Of a stretch of DNA of 37,957 nt, positions 7,415 through 15,681 are shown in pieces; within the stretch, counting starts at the first letter, position 1, and each line of letters begins with the position of its first letter. The stretch is from Alphaproteobacteria bacterium (lineage in GTDB: Bacteria > Pseudomonadota > Alphaproteobacteria > Micropepsales > Micropepsaceae). Both the position numbers and the translations under genes were made by a program. Below the pieces are notes generated by a model. The model was not told where the DNA came from and ran no database searches. It saw only the letters and a list, made by a program, of their open reading frames with translations. The stretch is taken from assembly GCA_025361185.1 (NCBI GenBank), contig JANYAR010000177.1:1-37957 (forward strand), read 5' to 3'.

Positions 7415-8748
7415 AGCGATTTCATAACCGCACCGAGCCTACGCATCAAATCCTGATATTCGGGAAAGGAGGTCGCGATCATGGTGACGTCATCCACCGT
7501 TACCGGTTTTTCGCTCGCCAAACCCATGGTCAGAAAGCTCATGGCGATGCGGTGATCCATATGGGTGGTCACGGTGCCGCCGCCGGGAACCGCGCCGCCT
7601 TCCACGATCAGATCGTCGCCTTCGATCTGGTATTTCACGCCATTGAGCTTGAGGCCGCGCGCCACCGCTTCCAGCCGGTCGCTTTCCTTGACCCGCAATT
7701 CCTCCAGCCCACGCATGGCGGTCTTGCCGCGCGCAAAGGCGGCGGCGACCGAAAGGATGGGATATTCGTCGATCATCGAAGGCGCGCGCAAAGCGGGCAC
7801 CTCGACGCCTTTCAGTTCGGAATGGCGCACCACAAGATCGCCGATCTCTTCGCCGCCGCTGCTGCGCTTGTTGGTGACGTCGATCTTCGCGCCCATTTCC
7901 AGCAGGGTTTCTATCAGCCCGATGCGGCGCGGATTGAGCAGGATGGCGGGCAGTTGCACTTCCGACCCCGGGACGATCAGCGCCGCCACAATGGCGAAGG
8001 CGGCGGATGAGGGATCGCGCGGCACTTCCACCATGCAGCCCGTCAGTCTGGCGGGGCCTTCGACGGTTATCGTCTCGCCGCCTTGCGCGCGCGGCGACAC
8101 CGAAATCTTCGCGCCGAAGGCAGCCAGCATCTTTTCGCTATGGTCGCGGGTCAGGGCATCCTGCGAAATGCGGCTGACGCCATGGGCATTCAGCGCCGCC
8201 AGCAGCAGCGCCGACTTCACCTGGGCGCTGGCGGTGGCGACATGCACGCTCACCGACTTGGCGTTGCGGGCGCCATGCAGGGTCAGCGGCATCAGCGCCT
8301 TGGGTCCCTGCCCTTCATAGGTGAGCCCGAAAGCTTCCAGCGGCGCCACCACCCGCGCCATCGGCCGGGACCGCAAGCTGGCATCGCCGGTGAAGGTGGC
8401 GGTGATCGGCGTGGTGGCCATGGCCCCCATCACCAGCCGCGAGCCGGTGCCCGAATTGCCGAAATCCAGTTCCCCCTTGGGACTTTGCCAATTTCCGACC
8501 CCGGTTCCCTTGACCCGCCAGCGTCCAGGGCCCTCGGCGGTCAGTTCCGCCCCGAAGCCGCGCAGGGCTCCTGCGGTGGAATGGACGTCGCCGGACTCCA
8601 AAAGGCCGGTAATGCGGGTTTCTCCTGCCGCCAGCGCTCCCAGGATCAGCGCCCGCTGGGAAATGGATTTGTCGCCGGGCACCTGGGCCACCCCTTTCAG
8701 GGGGCCGCCGCGGCGGGCGCTAAGCGGGGCGGAATTGGCGTTATGCAT
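7411..8748 (-). CDS. aroA: 3-phosphoshikimate 1-carboxyvinyltransferase (EPSP synthase)
   Basis: Encodes 445 residues from ATG 8748; an in-frame TTG at 8760 adds four residues and has an AAAGG upstream, so it cannot be excluded. The enzyme joins shikimate 3-phosphate and phosphoenolpyruvate in aromatic amino acid synthesis. Visible signatures are the N-terminal [17 protein letters not shown] with the catalytic Lys, the [11 protein letters not shown] loop, [26 protein letters not shown] and [17 protein letters not shown]. The loop after the first Lys reads NSGTGSR with alanine-rich surroundings; class (I or II) assignment would need alignment. It overlaps cmk at the 3' end and is divergent from the FYDLN-acid gene. 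Confidence 0.96.
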   Translation of the reverse strand: MHNANSAPLSARRGGPLKGVAQVPGDKSISQRALILGALAAGETRITGLLESGDVHSTAGALRGFGAELTAEGPGRWRVKGTGVGNWQSPKGELDFGNSGTGSRLVMGAMATTPITATFTGDASLRSRPMARVVAPLEAFGLTYEGQGPKALMPLTLHGARNAKSVSVHVATASAQVKSALLLAALNAHGVSRISQDALTRDHSEKMLAAFGAKISVSPRAQGGETITVEGPARLTGCMVEVPRDPSSAAFAIVAALIVPGSEVQLPAILLNPRRIGLIETLLEMGAKIDVTNKRSSGGEEIGDLVVRHSELKGVEVPALRAPSMIDEYPILSVAAAFARGKTAMRGLEELRVKESDRLEAVARGLKLNGVKYQIEGDDLIVEGGAVPGGGTVTTHMDHRIAMSFLTMGLASEKPVTVDDVTMIATSFPEYQDLMRRLGAVMKSL

Positions 8749-8833
8749 CAGGGGCTTCAAAAGACCTTTACAGGCGGGGCTACCCGTGGCAAACGCGCCC
8801 CTCCAACAACCCCTTCTTCACGGGAAGATCATC

Positions 8834-9343
8834 TTGGTCAAGGCAGATCTTGGAACCAAACGGGCGTGCCCCAGCTGCGCCGCGCGGTTTTACGACCTCA
8901 CGAAGCGGCCGATCGAGTGCCCCAAGTGCGGTTTCAGCTATGAGCCCGAAGCGCTGTTCAAGCAGCGCCGCAGCCGCGTCGCCGAGCCCGCCGCCGCCGG
9001 CGTGATCGCGGCCCGCGACACCGGCAACGCGGAAGAGGAAGAAGAAGACGAGGATGAGGACAATGAGTCTGAATCCGAAGAAGAAGAAGCCGAGGCCGTG
9101 GTCGAGGCGCCGCTGAAAATCGCGGCGACCGGCGAGGACGAAGACGAGGAAGCCGAGGAAGAAGAAGCCGAAGCGGAATCGGGCATGTCGGTGGTGGAAG
9201 CCGACGAAGCCGACGTCATCGAGGACATCGAAGTCGAGGACGACGAGGACGAGGAAGACAACGACCTGCTGGGCGAAGTCGAGGACGAGGAAGACGATGT
9301 CAGCGGCATCATCGACCCCGGTATCGCCAAGGACGAAGCCTAG
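8834..9343 (+). CDS. FYDLN-acid domain protein (TIGR02300-type)
   Basis: Encodes 169 residues if TTG 8834 is the start; the upstream GGGAAGA is a fair ribosome-binding site and family members begin at this point (M-x-K-x-x-LGTKR). The N-terminus is a zinc-ribbon-like fold: ACPSC at about residue 13 and CPKCG at about 32, enclosing the namesake ARFYDLTKRPIECP. After residue 60 the protein is a long acidic tail, mostly Glu and Asp with short Ala/Val interruptions, and presumably disordered. The family is confined largely to Alphaproteobacteria, sits next to aroA in many of them, and has no known function. A role with nucleic-acid-binding or basic partners is only inference from the acidic tail. 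Confidence 0.85.
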   Translation: MVKADLGTKRACPSCAARFYDLTKRPIECPKCGFSYEPEALFKQRRSRVAEPAAAGVIAARDTGNAEEEEEDEDEDNESESEEEEAEAVVEAPLKIAATGEDEDEEAEEEEAEAESGMSVVEADEADVIEDIEVEDDEDEEDNDLLGEVEDEEDDVSGIIDPGIAKDEA

Positions 9344-9360
9344 TCTTCCCAACATATCGC

Positions 9361-9382
9361 GGACCGGATACCAGACCGGTCC
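9361..9382 (+). other. hairpin between the FYDLN-acid gene and tRNA-Ala
   Basis: A perfect 7-bp inverted repeat GGACCGG/CCGGTCC with an 8-base loop lies 17 bases past the stop codon and 8 bases before the tRNA. No T tract follows, so it may be a processing or weak termination signal rather than an intrinsic terminator. Confidence 0.35.
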
Positions 9383-9390
9383 ATTGGTAC

Positions 9391-9466
9391 GGGGCCATAG
9401 CTCAGCTGGGAGAGCGCCTGCATGGCATGCAGGAGGTCAGCGGTTCGATCCCGCTTGGCTCCACCA
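9391..9466 (+). tRNA. tRNA-Ala (anticodon GGC)
   Basis: A complete 76-base cloverleaf. The acceptor stem GGGGCCA pairs with TGGCTCC and contains the G3:U70 pair that identifies alanine tRNAs. The anticodon stem CCTGC/GCAGG encloses a seven-base loop with GGC in the anticodon position. The T loop is GGTTCGATC and CCA is encoded at 9464-9466. It reads the codons GCC and GCU. Confidence 0.97.
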
Positions 9467-9538
9467 ATTTCCCGCCTACCACCACCATTACAGAATCCGC
9501 ACTGCCCTCACCAGGCGGGAAATTGGTGGAGCCAAGCG
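9452..9538. repeat. 26-bp perfect inverted repeat that includes the tRNA-Ala 3' end
   Basis: Positions 9452-9477 (the last 15 bases of the tRNA plus 11 bases of flank) recur in exact inverted orientation at 9513-9538, with 35 bases between. The transcript past the tRNA could fold into a 26-bp hairpin that competes with the tRNA acceptor and T stems. It may be a terminator lacking a T tract, or a scar of integration or inversion at the tRNA. Confidence 0.8.
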
Positions 9539-9553
9539 CCCGCAGTGGCGTCA

Positions 9554-9678
9554 GGCGGCCCCTAGCGTCAGCGTAGGGCCGCCGCCCGGACGCCGCGAAG
9601 GGGCGCAGGCGGGCCGTTTGTTTACGCCCGCGCACGACAGCGACTTGAGGCGGGCGAAGCGCGTAGCGCCCTCCCGCC
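9554..9678. repeat. cluster of three GC-rich palindromes
   Basis: Three imperfect hairpins lie in series at 9554-9583, 9609-9631 and 9649-9678 (for example GGCGGCCCCTA against TAGGGCCGCC with one bulged base). They fill the gap between the tRNA region and the small membrane protein. REP-like intergenic palindromes are the best description. Confidence 0.4.
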
Positions 9679-9687
9679 AGCCTCCAC

Positions 9688-9960
9688 TTACTGCGTCGTA
9701 GCCGGCACACTTTGCATGTTGGGCTGATTGTTGGCGCCGCCGCTGGCCGTGGTGGTCAGCGCCACAATGGCAATGATGGCGCCTGCCCCGACCAGCGCCA
9801 AGCTGGCGCGGGTCTGCTGGGCGGCCTGGACACCCGCCGACTTGCCGGGCTTGAGCGGGCCTTGCTGAGCGGCGCGGGCGGAACCTGCGGCCTCCGCCGC
9901 CATGACCGGCGGTGTCGCCAACAGCAACAATACCGCCATCAGTACCGTTGAAAATCGCAT
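9688..9960 (-). CDS. small secreted or membrane protein, unknown function
   Basis: Encodes 90 residues from ATG 9960, preceded by AGGCAGG. Residues 1-22 form a signal peptide (PPVMA-A); residues about 54-72 are a second hydrophobic, Ala/Ile/Val-rich segment (LALVGAGAIIAIVALT), followed by a Thr/Ser/Gly/Asn-rich C-terminus. The product would be a single-span membrane protein after signal cleavage. No domain is recognised. A longer frame upstream (to 10029) is open but lacks a ribosome-binding site. Confidence 0.65.
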   Translation of the reverse strand: MRFSTVLMAVLLLLATPPVMAAEAAGSARAAQQGPLKPGKSAGVQAAQQTRASLALVGAGAIIAIVALTTTASGGANNQPNMQSVPATTQ

Positions 9961-10058
9961 CCTGCCTGACCTGTGATTCCAAGGATCCAATACAACGCAG
10001 TAATCTGACAATATTGCGACTACCAACAATATCTTGTCACGGGGATCTCCGAGAAATT

Positions 10059-10679
10059 TTACGGGGTAGCGCTACCGGCCGTCGCGGCATGCGCGGCAGC
10101 CTGTATCGCGGCAATGTCGCGTTGCGCATTGTCTTGATAGGTCTTCAGACAGGCGTTGAAGGTCACGGCCTGTTGGTTGAAGGCCGTGACCTTGAGATTG
10201 TAGGCGGCCATCGCCTTGCGATCCGTCACCGCAGGCTGCGCGCCCAGCGCTGCTTGATCCGGTTTTACGCACGAACTGCGGGGATAAAAATCCGGCGGCA
10301 TATTGCCGTTTGCGGCCGGCGGCGGCGGCGCAGCGACGCCCCGCATTTGGGCCACTTGCATGTTCACGGTGTTGAGGATCCGCTCGATATCGTGCTGGGA
10401 ATTGTCGAGATAGGTCTTGGCGCAGCCATTGAATGCAATGACCGCCTTGTTGAACCGCATGATCTTGTAATTGTAGGCCGCGGCTTCATTCGGATCGGGG
10501 AAAGGGGGCGCTCCCACATCTTTTTTCTTGTCCGGCTTGATGCAGGGCGGCCCGGGATAAAACCCCGCCGGCAAGTTGCCGGCCATGGCCGGCAATGCCG
10601 ACGTCGCGGGGATCGCTGGCTGAGCCGTGGCGGCGAGCGGCAGCAACACCATCACCAGGATCAAGGAACGCAGCATCAT
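10059..10679 (-). CDS. secreted protein made of two tandem copies of one domain
   Basis: Encodes 206 residues with a Sec signal peptide (residues 1-19, AATA-Q). The mature chain contains the same unit twice, at about 35-110 and 126-200: N-[LM]-P-x-[GD]-FYP-x(3)-C-[IV]-KPD, then a helix with AAYN.K...FN..V..FN.C.KTY.DN.Q.DI. Each unit has two cysteines (C46 and C86; C137 and C177), probably one disulfide each. A proline-rich linker (AAPPPPAANG) joins them. The ATG overlaps the stop of the upstream adhesin-E-like gene (ATGA), so the two are co-translated. No named domain is recognised; periplasmic or surface binding is a guess. Confidence 0.75.
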   Translation of the reverse strand: MMLRSLILVMVLLPLAATAQPAIPATSALPAMAGNLPAGFYPGPPCIKPDKKKDVGAPPFPDPNEAAAYNYKIMRFNKAVIAFNGCAKTYLDNSQHDIERILNTVNMQVAQMRGVAAPPPPAANGNMPPDFYPRSSCVKPDQAALGAQPAVTDRKAMAAYNLKVTAFNQQAVTFNACLKTYQDNAQRDIAAIQAAAHAATAGSATP

Positions 10680-11095
10680 CCGCCGCCGCACACAGCGCTG
10701 CCGACCGCAGGGTCCTTGTCCAAGCTTTCCCATCGCATGGCTTGGAGACTGGTCTTGTTTTCCTTGGGATTGTTGCTGTCGATGAACCGGCTGCCGAAAC
10801 GGTGCTGCGCGCAGTCCACTGCATATTTCCGCGACAAAAAGAAAAGATATTCGTTGGTGTTGAAGGCCAGCGGCTGCTTTTCCTCGATCACCCAAACGCG
10901 AGCGGAAAAAGTCTTGTAGGGACCTTCCCGCCGGATGGTGGTGGTGTCGATCTGATGCAGCACCTGGCCATATCCCGGCATACGGCCCGTCTTGAACGTG
11001 ACCCATTGGGTGCTGTCGCCACGGGCCCAGGCGGTGACAGAGGCCGGCAGCGCCAGGCACACGACAATCAGTCCCGCCAAGTATGCGATTTTCAT
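10676..11095 (-). CDS. secreted surface-adhesin E-like protein
   Basis: Encodes 139 residues from ATG 11095, which has a strong GGAGGGG ribosome-binding site. Residues 1-25 are a signal peptide. The mature chain follows the pattern of the surface-adhesin protein E family: an early Trp (STQWVTF), a short 'H-Q-I-D-T-T-T-I-R-R-E-G' strand pair, a V-W-V-I-E-E-K strand, and a conserved late C (VDCAQHRF). Members are periplasmic or surface small beta-proteins of mostly unknown role. The stop overlaps the start of the duplicated-domain protein, forming a two-gene operon. The family match is by eye. Confidence 0.65.
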   Translation of the reverse strand: MKIAYLAGLIVVCLALPASVTAWARGDSTQWVTFKTGRMPGYGQVLHQIDTTTIRREGPYKTFSARVWVIEEKQPLAFNTNEYLFFLSRKYAVDCAQHRFGSRFIDSNNPKENKTSLQAMRWESLDKDPAVGSAVCGGG

Positions 11096-11226
11096 GAGCC
11101 CCTCCACCACCGCATCGCGCGCCCGGATTGGGGCAATTTTCGGACCGTTGCGGCGCAATAGGGAAATCCGCATCGCTGATGGGGCGCGCGGATTTCGGCT
11201 TGCAGCCGTCCTCGTTGAAGAATCGC

Positions 11227-11251
11227 CATGCCCCGTCTATGACGGGGCATG
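11227..11251 (+). promoter_or_regulatory. perfect hairpin covering the SDR start codon
   Basis: An 11-bp perfect inverted repeat (CATGCCCCGTC at 11227-11237, GACGGGGCATG at 11241-11251, loop TAT) has the SDR start ATG 11249-11251 inside its right arm. The GGGG of that arm is the only purine-rich stretch before the start. CGTTTTT follows directly, so the structure also resembles a terminator. It could limit translation of the SDR or end transcription from upstream. Confidence 0.55.
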
Positions 11252-11953
11252 CGTTTTTCCGGCAAACATGTGGTGGTGACGGGTGCGGCCTCCGGGCTGG
11301 GGCTGGCCATTGCCCAAGCCGCCCAGACCGAGGGCGCGGTCATTACCGCCATCGACCGGGTCGCGGCGCCCTTCGACAATAGCCGCATCTGCGACATCGC
11401 GGATGAAGACCAGGTCCGGCGCGCACTGAGCAGCCTTAGCCGCATCGACGCGGTGGTCAACAGCGCCGGCATCGCGCGGCGCGCCAAGGTCGACGAGACC
11501 GACATGGCCGATTTCGACGCGGTGATGAATGTGAATGTCCGCGGCGCATTCCTGGTTTCCAAACACGCCCTTCCCCACCTGCGCAGCTATGGCGGATCGA
11601 TCCTGCATCTGTCGTCGGGCGTGGCGACCACCGGGGTGCGCAACCGCGCCGCCTACACCGCCAGCAAGGGCGCCATCCTGTCGCTGACCCGCAATATGGC
11701 GCTGGACTATGCCGCCGACAAAATCCGGGTGAACTGCCTGTGTCCCGGCTTCGTCAATACGCCGCTTCTGGCCAGCATATCGCCGGAACGCCGCGCCAAG
11801 CTGGCGGCGCTGCATCCGCTGGGCCGGATGGGGGAAGCGGAGGATATCGCGCCCATGGCGCTGTTTTTGATTTCCGACCAGGCGTCGTGGATCACCGGCC
11901 AGGCGATCGCCGTCGACGGGGGATTTAATATCGGCCACATGGACGATGTGTAG
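11249..11953 (+). CDS. SDR-family NAD(P)-dependent oxidoreductase
   Basis: Encodes 234 residues. A classical short-chain dehydrogenase with the cofactor motif TGAASGLG at residues 11-18, the NSAG strand at 71-74, the catalytic Ser in HLSSG (122/123) and the Y136-x-x-x-K140 pair in YTASK. The PGFVNTPL and ITGQAIAVDGG elements complete the fold. The residue after the second strand is D36 (AIDR), which usually favours NAD over NADP. Substrate unknown; these enzymes act on hydroxyacyl, steroid or sugar substrates. Followed after 87 bases by the GMC oxidoreductase in the same direction. Confidence 0.92.
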   Translation: MRFSGKHVVVTGAASGLGLAIAQAAQTEGAVITAIDRVAAPFDNSRICDIADEDQVRRALSSLSRIDAVVNSAGIARRAKVDETDMADFDAVMNVNVRGAFLVSKHALPHLRSYGGSILHLSSGVATTGVRNRAAYTASKGAILSLTRNMALDYAADKIRVNCLCPGFVNTPLLASISPERRAKLAALHPLGRMGEAEDIAPMALFLISDQASWITGQAIAVDGGFNIGHMDDV

Positions 11954-12040
11954 ACGCGGCAGAACGCGCCTCGACACAATTGCGACAAGACTGTTTCCTA
12001 GACCGGCCGTTACACTCACCTGCTTTTTCGGACGCCGCCC

Positions 12041-13537
12041 TTGACGGACTTTATTGACGCCCGCACGCTTCCCGCCGCCACGCTGCTGGAGCCCGACATC
12101 GCCATCATCGGCGGCGGCCCGGCCGGTATTTCCTTGGCGCTGGCGCTGGCGAACACCAAATTGAAGATCGTGCTGCTGGAATCCGGCAGCATGAACTTCG
12201 ATCCCAAAATCCAGAAAATGTATTCCGGCGGGGAATCGGGTGTGCGCTACACCGCGCTGGACGCCGGACGGCTGCGTTTTCTGGGCGGCAGCAGCAATCA
12301 TTGGGGCGGCTATTGCCGGCCGCTGGACGAAACAGACTTCGTGGCGCGCGACTGGGTGCCTCATTCCGGCTGGCCGATTACCCGCAAGGCCCTGGAACCC
12401 TATTTCCAAAAGGCCCAGGCGCTGTGCGAGGCGGGGCCCTGGATCTATGACAAGGGCGGCGAAGCGCAGGACGCTCCGTTGCTGCCGCTGGGCAAGGGCG
12501 GCCTTTACACAAGCTGGTTCCAGTTTTCCAAGACCCGCGACAGCGTGCTGCCCACCTATTTCGGCCATCGCTATGAACAGGATCTCAAGGCGGCCGGGAA
12601 CGTCACGCCTTACGTCCACGCCAATGTCACCGGCATTCGCCTGAACAAAGATGGCAAGACCGTGGAGCGGCTGGACATAGCGACGCTCACCGGCAATCAT
12701 TTCACCATCAAGCCGCGCATGGTGGTGCTGGCGGCGGGCGCGATGGAGAATGCGCGGCTGCTGCTGGCCTCCAACGACGTGATGCCTGCGGGCGTCGGCA
12801 ACCAGAACGACCTGGTGGGGCGCTTCTTTGCCGATCATCCCATTCCGCGCGACGTCGCCACAATGGTGGTGTTTGGCGGGGCGCTGGCCGCCTGTTACGG
12901 CAGCAATGTGAGTTTGGCGAATGGAGCGATCATGCGGGCGGCATTGTCGCCCACCGCCGCGTTCCTCAAGGCCAAGAATGTCGCGGGCTCGCTCACCACG
13001 GTGGAGTACGCGATCGAGCTGGACGACACCGGCAAGGCGGCGGTGATCACCACCGCGATTGCCCTGGGCGTGGATGCCTCGAACGCCAAGGCCTATTCCC
13101 TGGGCTGCGGCATGGAGCCGGCGCCCGATCCCGACCGGCGCCTGAGGCTGACCGGCGAAAAGGATGTGCTGGGCCTGCCGCGCCTGACACTGGAGATGCG
13201 CATCGCCGATTCCGACTTCACGCTCTATCGCCAAACCTTGGTTGAACTGGGCCGCCAGTTGCTGGCCAGCAAGGCCGGCATGCTGCGGCTGAATTATCGC
13301 CATCGCGATGAATGGATGAAGGGCATGGACTGGGGCAATCATCACCTGGGCACCACGCGGATGAGCAATGATCCCAAACAGGGCGTGGTCGACGCCGATT
13401 GCCTGGTGCACGGCGTCAGCAATCTCTATGTCGCCGGCAGTTCGGTGTTTCCCACCTACGGCTCGTCCAATCCCACCTTGAACCTGATCGCCCTGACCCT
13501 GCGGCTGGGCGATCATCTGAAAAAGGTGATGGCATGA
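12041..13537 (+). CDS. GMC-family FAD-dependent oxidoreductase
   Basis: Encodes 498 residues from TTG 12041; no better start or ribosome-binding site is visible, so the N-terminus is tentative. The N-terminal FAD-binding motif is IGGGPAG (about residues 23-29), with E51 of LLESG as the ribose ligand. The C-terminal GMC_oxred_C domain has HHLGTTRM (434-441), LYVAGSSVFP and SSNPTLN, containing the His/Asn catalytic pair. A GGSSNHWGG motif (about 85) is typical of the glucose/fructose/gluconate dehydrogenase branch, which oxidise sugars or alcohols and pass electrons to the membrane. Its stop overlaps the start of the small Tat-signal gene. Confidence 0.93.
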   Translation: MTDFIDARTLPAATLLEPDIAIIGGGPAGISLALALANTKLKIVLLESGSMNFDPKIQKMYSGGESGVRYTALDAGRLRFLGGSSNHWGGYCRPLDETDFVARDWVPHSGWPITRKALEPYFQKAQALCEAGPWIYDKGGEAQDAPLLPLGKGGLYTSWFQFSKTRDSVLPTYFGHRYEQDLKAAGNVTPYVHANVTGIRLNKDGKTVERLDIATLTGNHFTIKPRMVVLAAGAMENARLLLASNDVMPAGVGNQNDLVGRFFADHPIPRDVATMVVFGGALAACYGSNVSLANGAIMRAALSPTAAFLKAKNVAGSLTTVEYAIELDDTGKAAVITTAIALGVDASNAKAYSLGCGMEPAPDPDRRLRLTGEKDVLGLPRLTLEMRIADSDFTLYRQTLVELGRQLLASKAGMLRLNYRHRDEWMKGMDWGNHHLGTTRMSNDPKQGVVDADCLVHGVSNLYVAGSSVFPTYGSSNPTLNLIALTLRLGDHLKKVMA

Positions 13538-13878
13538 GGCGCCGGGATATCGTTGCGGGCGTGGTGGCGGCGGGCGCGGCGCTGAGCGCCGGACTCTACC
13601 GTTTCACCGACATGTTCGTGAAACACTATCCGCCCACGCCCTATGACGATGTGCTGGGAGTACTGGCGGACCGCGAACAGGCCGCACGGATCGGCGCTTT
13701 TGTGTCCGCCACGCCGCAGCCCCAGGCGCTGGCCGCAAGATTGCGCGCCGTGCTGAAGCCGGCGGGCCTCGCGGGAGCGGTCAAGGCGGATCTTGCGGCG
13801 GACCGGCTGGTGGAAGTCGATGGCTGGCTGTTGCCCCAAAGCGTCGCCCTGCTTTCGGCCCTGGCGGCAAAGGCCTAG
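13534..13878 (+). CDS. small Tat-signal partner of the GMC oxidoreductase
   Basis: Encodes 114 residues. The start MRRRDIVAGVVAAGAALSAG is a twin-arginine-type signal or membrane anchor, followed by a predicted helical soluble part with a PYDDVLGVLADREQAARIG segment. Its ATG overlaps the GMC stop (ATGA at 13534-13537). In fructose- and gluconate-type dehydrogenases a small Tat-signal subunit is encoded beside the flavoprotein and carries it across the membrane. The same arrangement suggests that role here, although the sequence is much shorter than the usual small subunit and I see no clear similarity to it. Confidence 0.7.
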   Translation: MRRRDIVAGVVAAGAALSAGLYRFTDMFVKHYPPTPYDDVLGVLADREQAARIGAFVSATPQPQALAARLRAVLKPAGLAGAVKADLAADRLVEVDGWLLPQSVALLSALAAKA

Positions 13879-15563
13879 ACGCGTTTTGCCGGTATCAATC
13901 CGCGCAGCGAATTGCCGAAATAGACCTCGCCCGCCAGATCGTCCGGCGTCAGGGCGGTTTCGCGCGCCCTGCCCTGCGCGATCAGTTCGGCGCGCAGCCG
14001 GCCGTCCAACAACCCCGCCTCCAGCGGCGGCGTCAGCAACATGCCATCCCGCGCCACGAAAATATTGCTGCGCGCACCTTCGGTCAATTCGCCGCGCTCA
14101 TTGAGGAATATCACCTCGTCGGTGCCAAACCGTTTACCTTCGCTTTCGTACAGCGCGCGCCAGTTGGTCTTGTGGCGCAGGAAGATGTCACGGCTGTCGG
14201 TGGGTTCGGGCGAAATCGCATAGGTCCAGTGGGGCGGATTGGATGGCAGATCATGCGCCGTGGCCAGGTGTATGCCGTCCTCGTTTAAGGTCAGACGCAC
14301 ACGCCATTGTCCGGTTCTGGCCGCTACCGCACTTTCCAGCGCCGCACGGGCAACCGCATCATCGAACGGCATGCCGAAACCCCGCGCCGAATGGTTCATC
14401 CGCGCCAGATGACTGTCCAGGCGAGAAAAACCATTCTGCCAGCGCATCGTCTCGATCAGTTCGAGCGGCCGGCGCCCATGATCGAAAAACCGCGCCTTGA
14501 GCAGACATTCGGCATATTCACTGTCCGCACCGGAGTCCTGCACCACGCCGCCGCCGATACCCAGTTCACCCTGATCGCCCCACACGGTCAGGGTGCGAAT
14601 AGCGACATTGAAATGCGCCGAACCGTCAGGCGAAAAAGACCCGATGGCGCCGCAATAGGCGCCGCGCGGGCTCGATTCCAGTTCATGCAAAATCTCCATG
14701 GCGCGTATCTTGGGCGCACCGGTGACAGAGCCGCAGGGAAACAGCGCCCGCAGGATGTCGGCGACACCGGCATCCACGCGCTTGCGGGCCGTCACGGTCG
14801 AAACCATGGCGTGCAGAGTAGGATAAGTTTCCACTTGGAACAGATCGCTGACCTCAACGCTGCCTTTTTGCGCGATGCGGCTGAGATCATTGCGGATCAG
14901 ATCCACGATCATCAGATTTTCGGCACGGTCCTTGGCGCTGGCGCAAAGCCGGGCGCGCTCGGCTTCATCGTGACCGGTTCGTGCCTGCGTTCCCTTCATG
15001 GGACGCACTACAATCCGGCCATCCCCGGTCAGATCAAAAAACAACTCCGGCGACAGGCTCACGATCTGCCGGTGGCCATCATCGACAAAGGCGCAATGGG
15101 CCGCGCCGCTTTGCGCAAGAAGCTGTTCGTACAAAATGCGCGCTTCGCCGGCAAAGGCGAAACGCGCCCGCAAACTCAGATTGGCCTGATAGATATCGCC
15201 CGCCGCGATATAATCCTTCACGCGCACGAAACGGCTGGCATAGGCGCCCTCGTCCCATTCGGGGCGAAGCGGACCGGCATAGGCGCGCCCCCGAGCCGGC
15301 GGCGCCTCCTGGCTGGGTGCGCCGAACACCCCCAACTGCAGCAGGGGGCCGGTCGCGGCATATCCTGCCAGCAATCCTGTCAGCCGAGGCTCCAGGGCAT
15401 AGCCCAGCTCATAACCCAGCCAGCCCGCAACATGGTGCCCCTGGCCCAGGGCCCGTTCCACAGCCGCCAGGGCGCCAGGCACCTGGTCTGCGGTATCGGC
15501 CCTTATGATCCCCAGGGGGGCGGAAAAGACCCGGCGGGGGCCGTCGTCCAGAATGACCAGCAT
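13875..15563 (-). CDS. pabB: aminodeoxychorismate synthase component I fused to aminodeoxychorismate lyase
   Basis: Encodes 562 residues from ATG 15563; an in-frame TTG at 15599 is less likely. It makes p-aminobenzoate for folate: PabB aminates chorismate and the PabC part releases pyruvate. The PabB domain (about 1-360) has the chorismate-binding motifs KDYIAAGDIYQANLS, VVRPMKGTQARTG, LIVDLIRNDL-type MIVDLIRNDLSR and FPCGSVTGAPKIRAMEI. After about 375 begins the PLP fold-type IV aminotransferase-like PabC domain, with TDEVIFLNERGELTEGARSNIF and the end GEVYFGNSLRGL. Such PabBC fusions are common in Alphaproteobacteria. Its stop overlaps the convergent stop of the previous gene on CTAG 13875-13878. 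Confidence 0.93.
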   Translation of the reverse strand: MLVILDDGPRRVFSAPLGIIRADTADQVPGALAAVERALGQGHHVAGWLGYELGYALEPRLTGLLAGYAATGPLLQLGVFGAPSQEAPPARGRAYAGPLRPEWDEGAYASRFVRVKDYIAAGDIYQANLSLRARFAFAGEARILYEQLLAQSGAAHCAFVDDGHRQIVSLSPELFFDLTGDGRIVVRPMKGTQARTGHDEAERARLCASAKDRAENLMIVDLIRNDLSRIAQKGSVEVSDLFQVETYPTLHAMVSTVTARKRVDAGVADILRALFPCGSVTGAPKIRAMEILHELESSPRGAYCGAIGSFSPDGSAHFNVAIRTLTVWGDQGELGIGGGVVQDSGADSEYAECLLKARFFDHGRRPLELIETMRWQNGFSRLDSHLARMNHSARGFGMPFDDAVARAALESAVAARTGQWRVRLTLNEDGIHLATAHDLPSNPPHWTYAISPEPTDSRDIFLRHKTNWRALYESEGKRFGTDEVIFLNERGELTEGARSNIFVARDGMLLTPPLEAGLLDGRLRAELIAQGRARETALTPDDLAGEVYFGNSLRGLIPAKRV

Positions 15564-15645
15564 GGGCGGGTTTGTGCTCTCACGCCGGGTCCGGTTCAAC
15601 CCGGACGGTACACAACCGTAGATTGTTCATCAGTAGTAGCCACAC

Positions 15646-15674
15646 CTTGAATGGCGGCGTTTGCATCCTATTTT
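15646..15674 (+). promoter_or_regulatory. candidate sigma-32 (RpoH) promoter for hsp20
   Basis: CTTGAA at 15646-15651 and CCTATTTT at 15667-15674, with 15 bases between, fit the heat-shock promoter pattern of Alphaproteobacteria (CTTG... at -35 and CYTATnT at -10). The expected transcript start, near 15680, falls exactly at the first leader hairpin. Confidence 0.6.
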
Positions 15675-15681
15675 CATTCCA

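Noticed and set aside
8938..9330. Serine-rich frame on the minus strand
   Set aside because: It is the antisense of the Glu/Asp-rich tail of the FYDLN-acid protein, since GAA/GAG codons read backwards give serine.
9402..9710. Open frame on the minus strand across tRNA-Ala
   Set aside because: It runs through the tRNA and its inverted copy; such tRNA-antisense frames are a well-known annotation artefact.
11237..13516. A 759-codon open frame on the minus strand
   Set aside because: It is antisense to the SDR and GMC genes, whose motifs are intact; its sequence is His/Arg/Gln-rich in the way typical of shadow frames.
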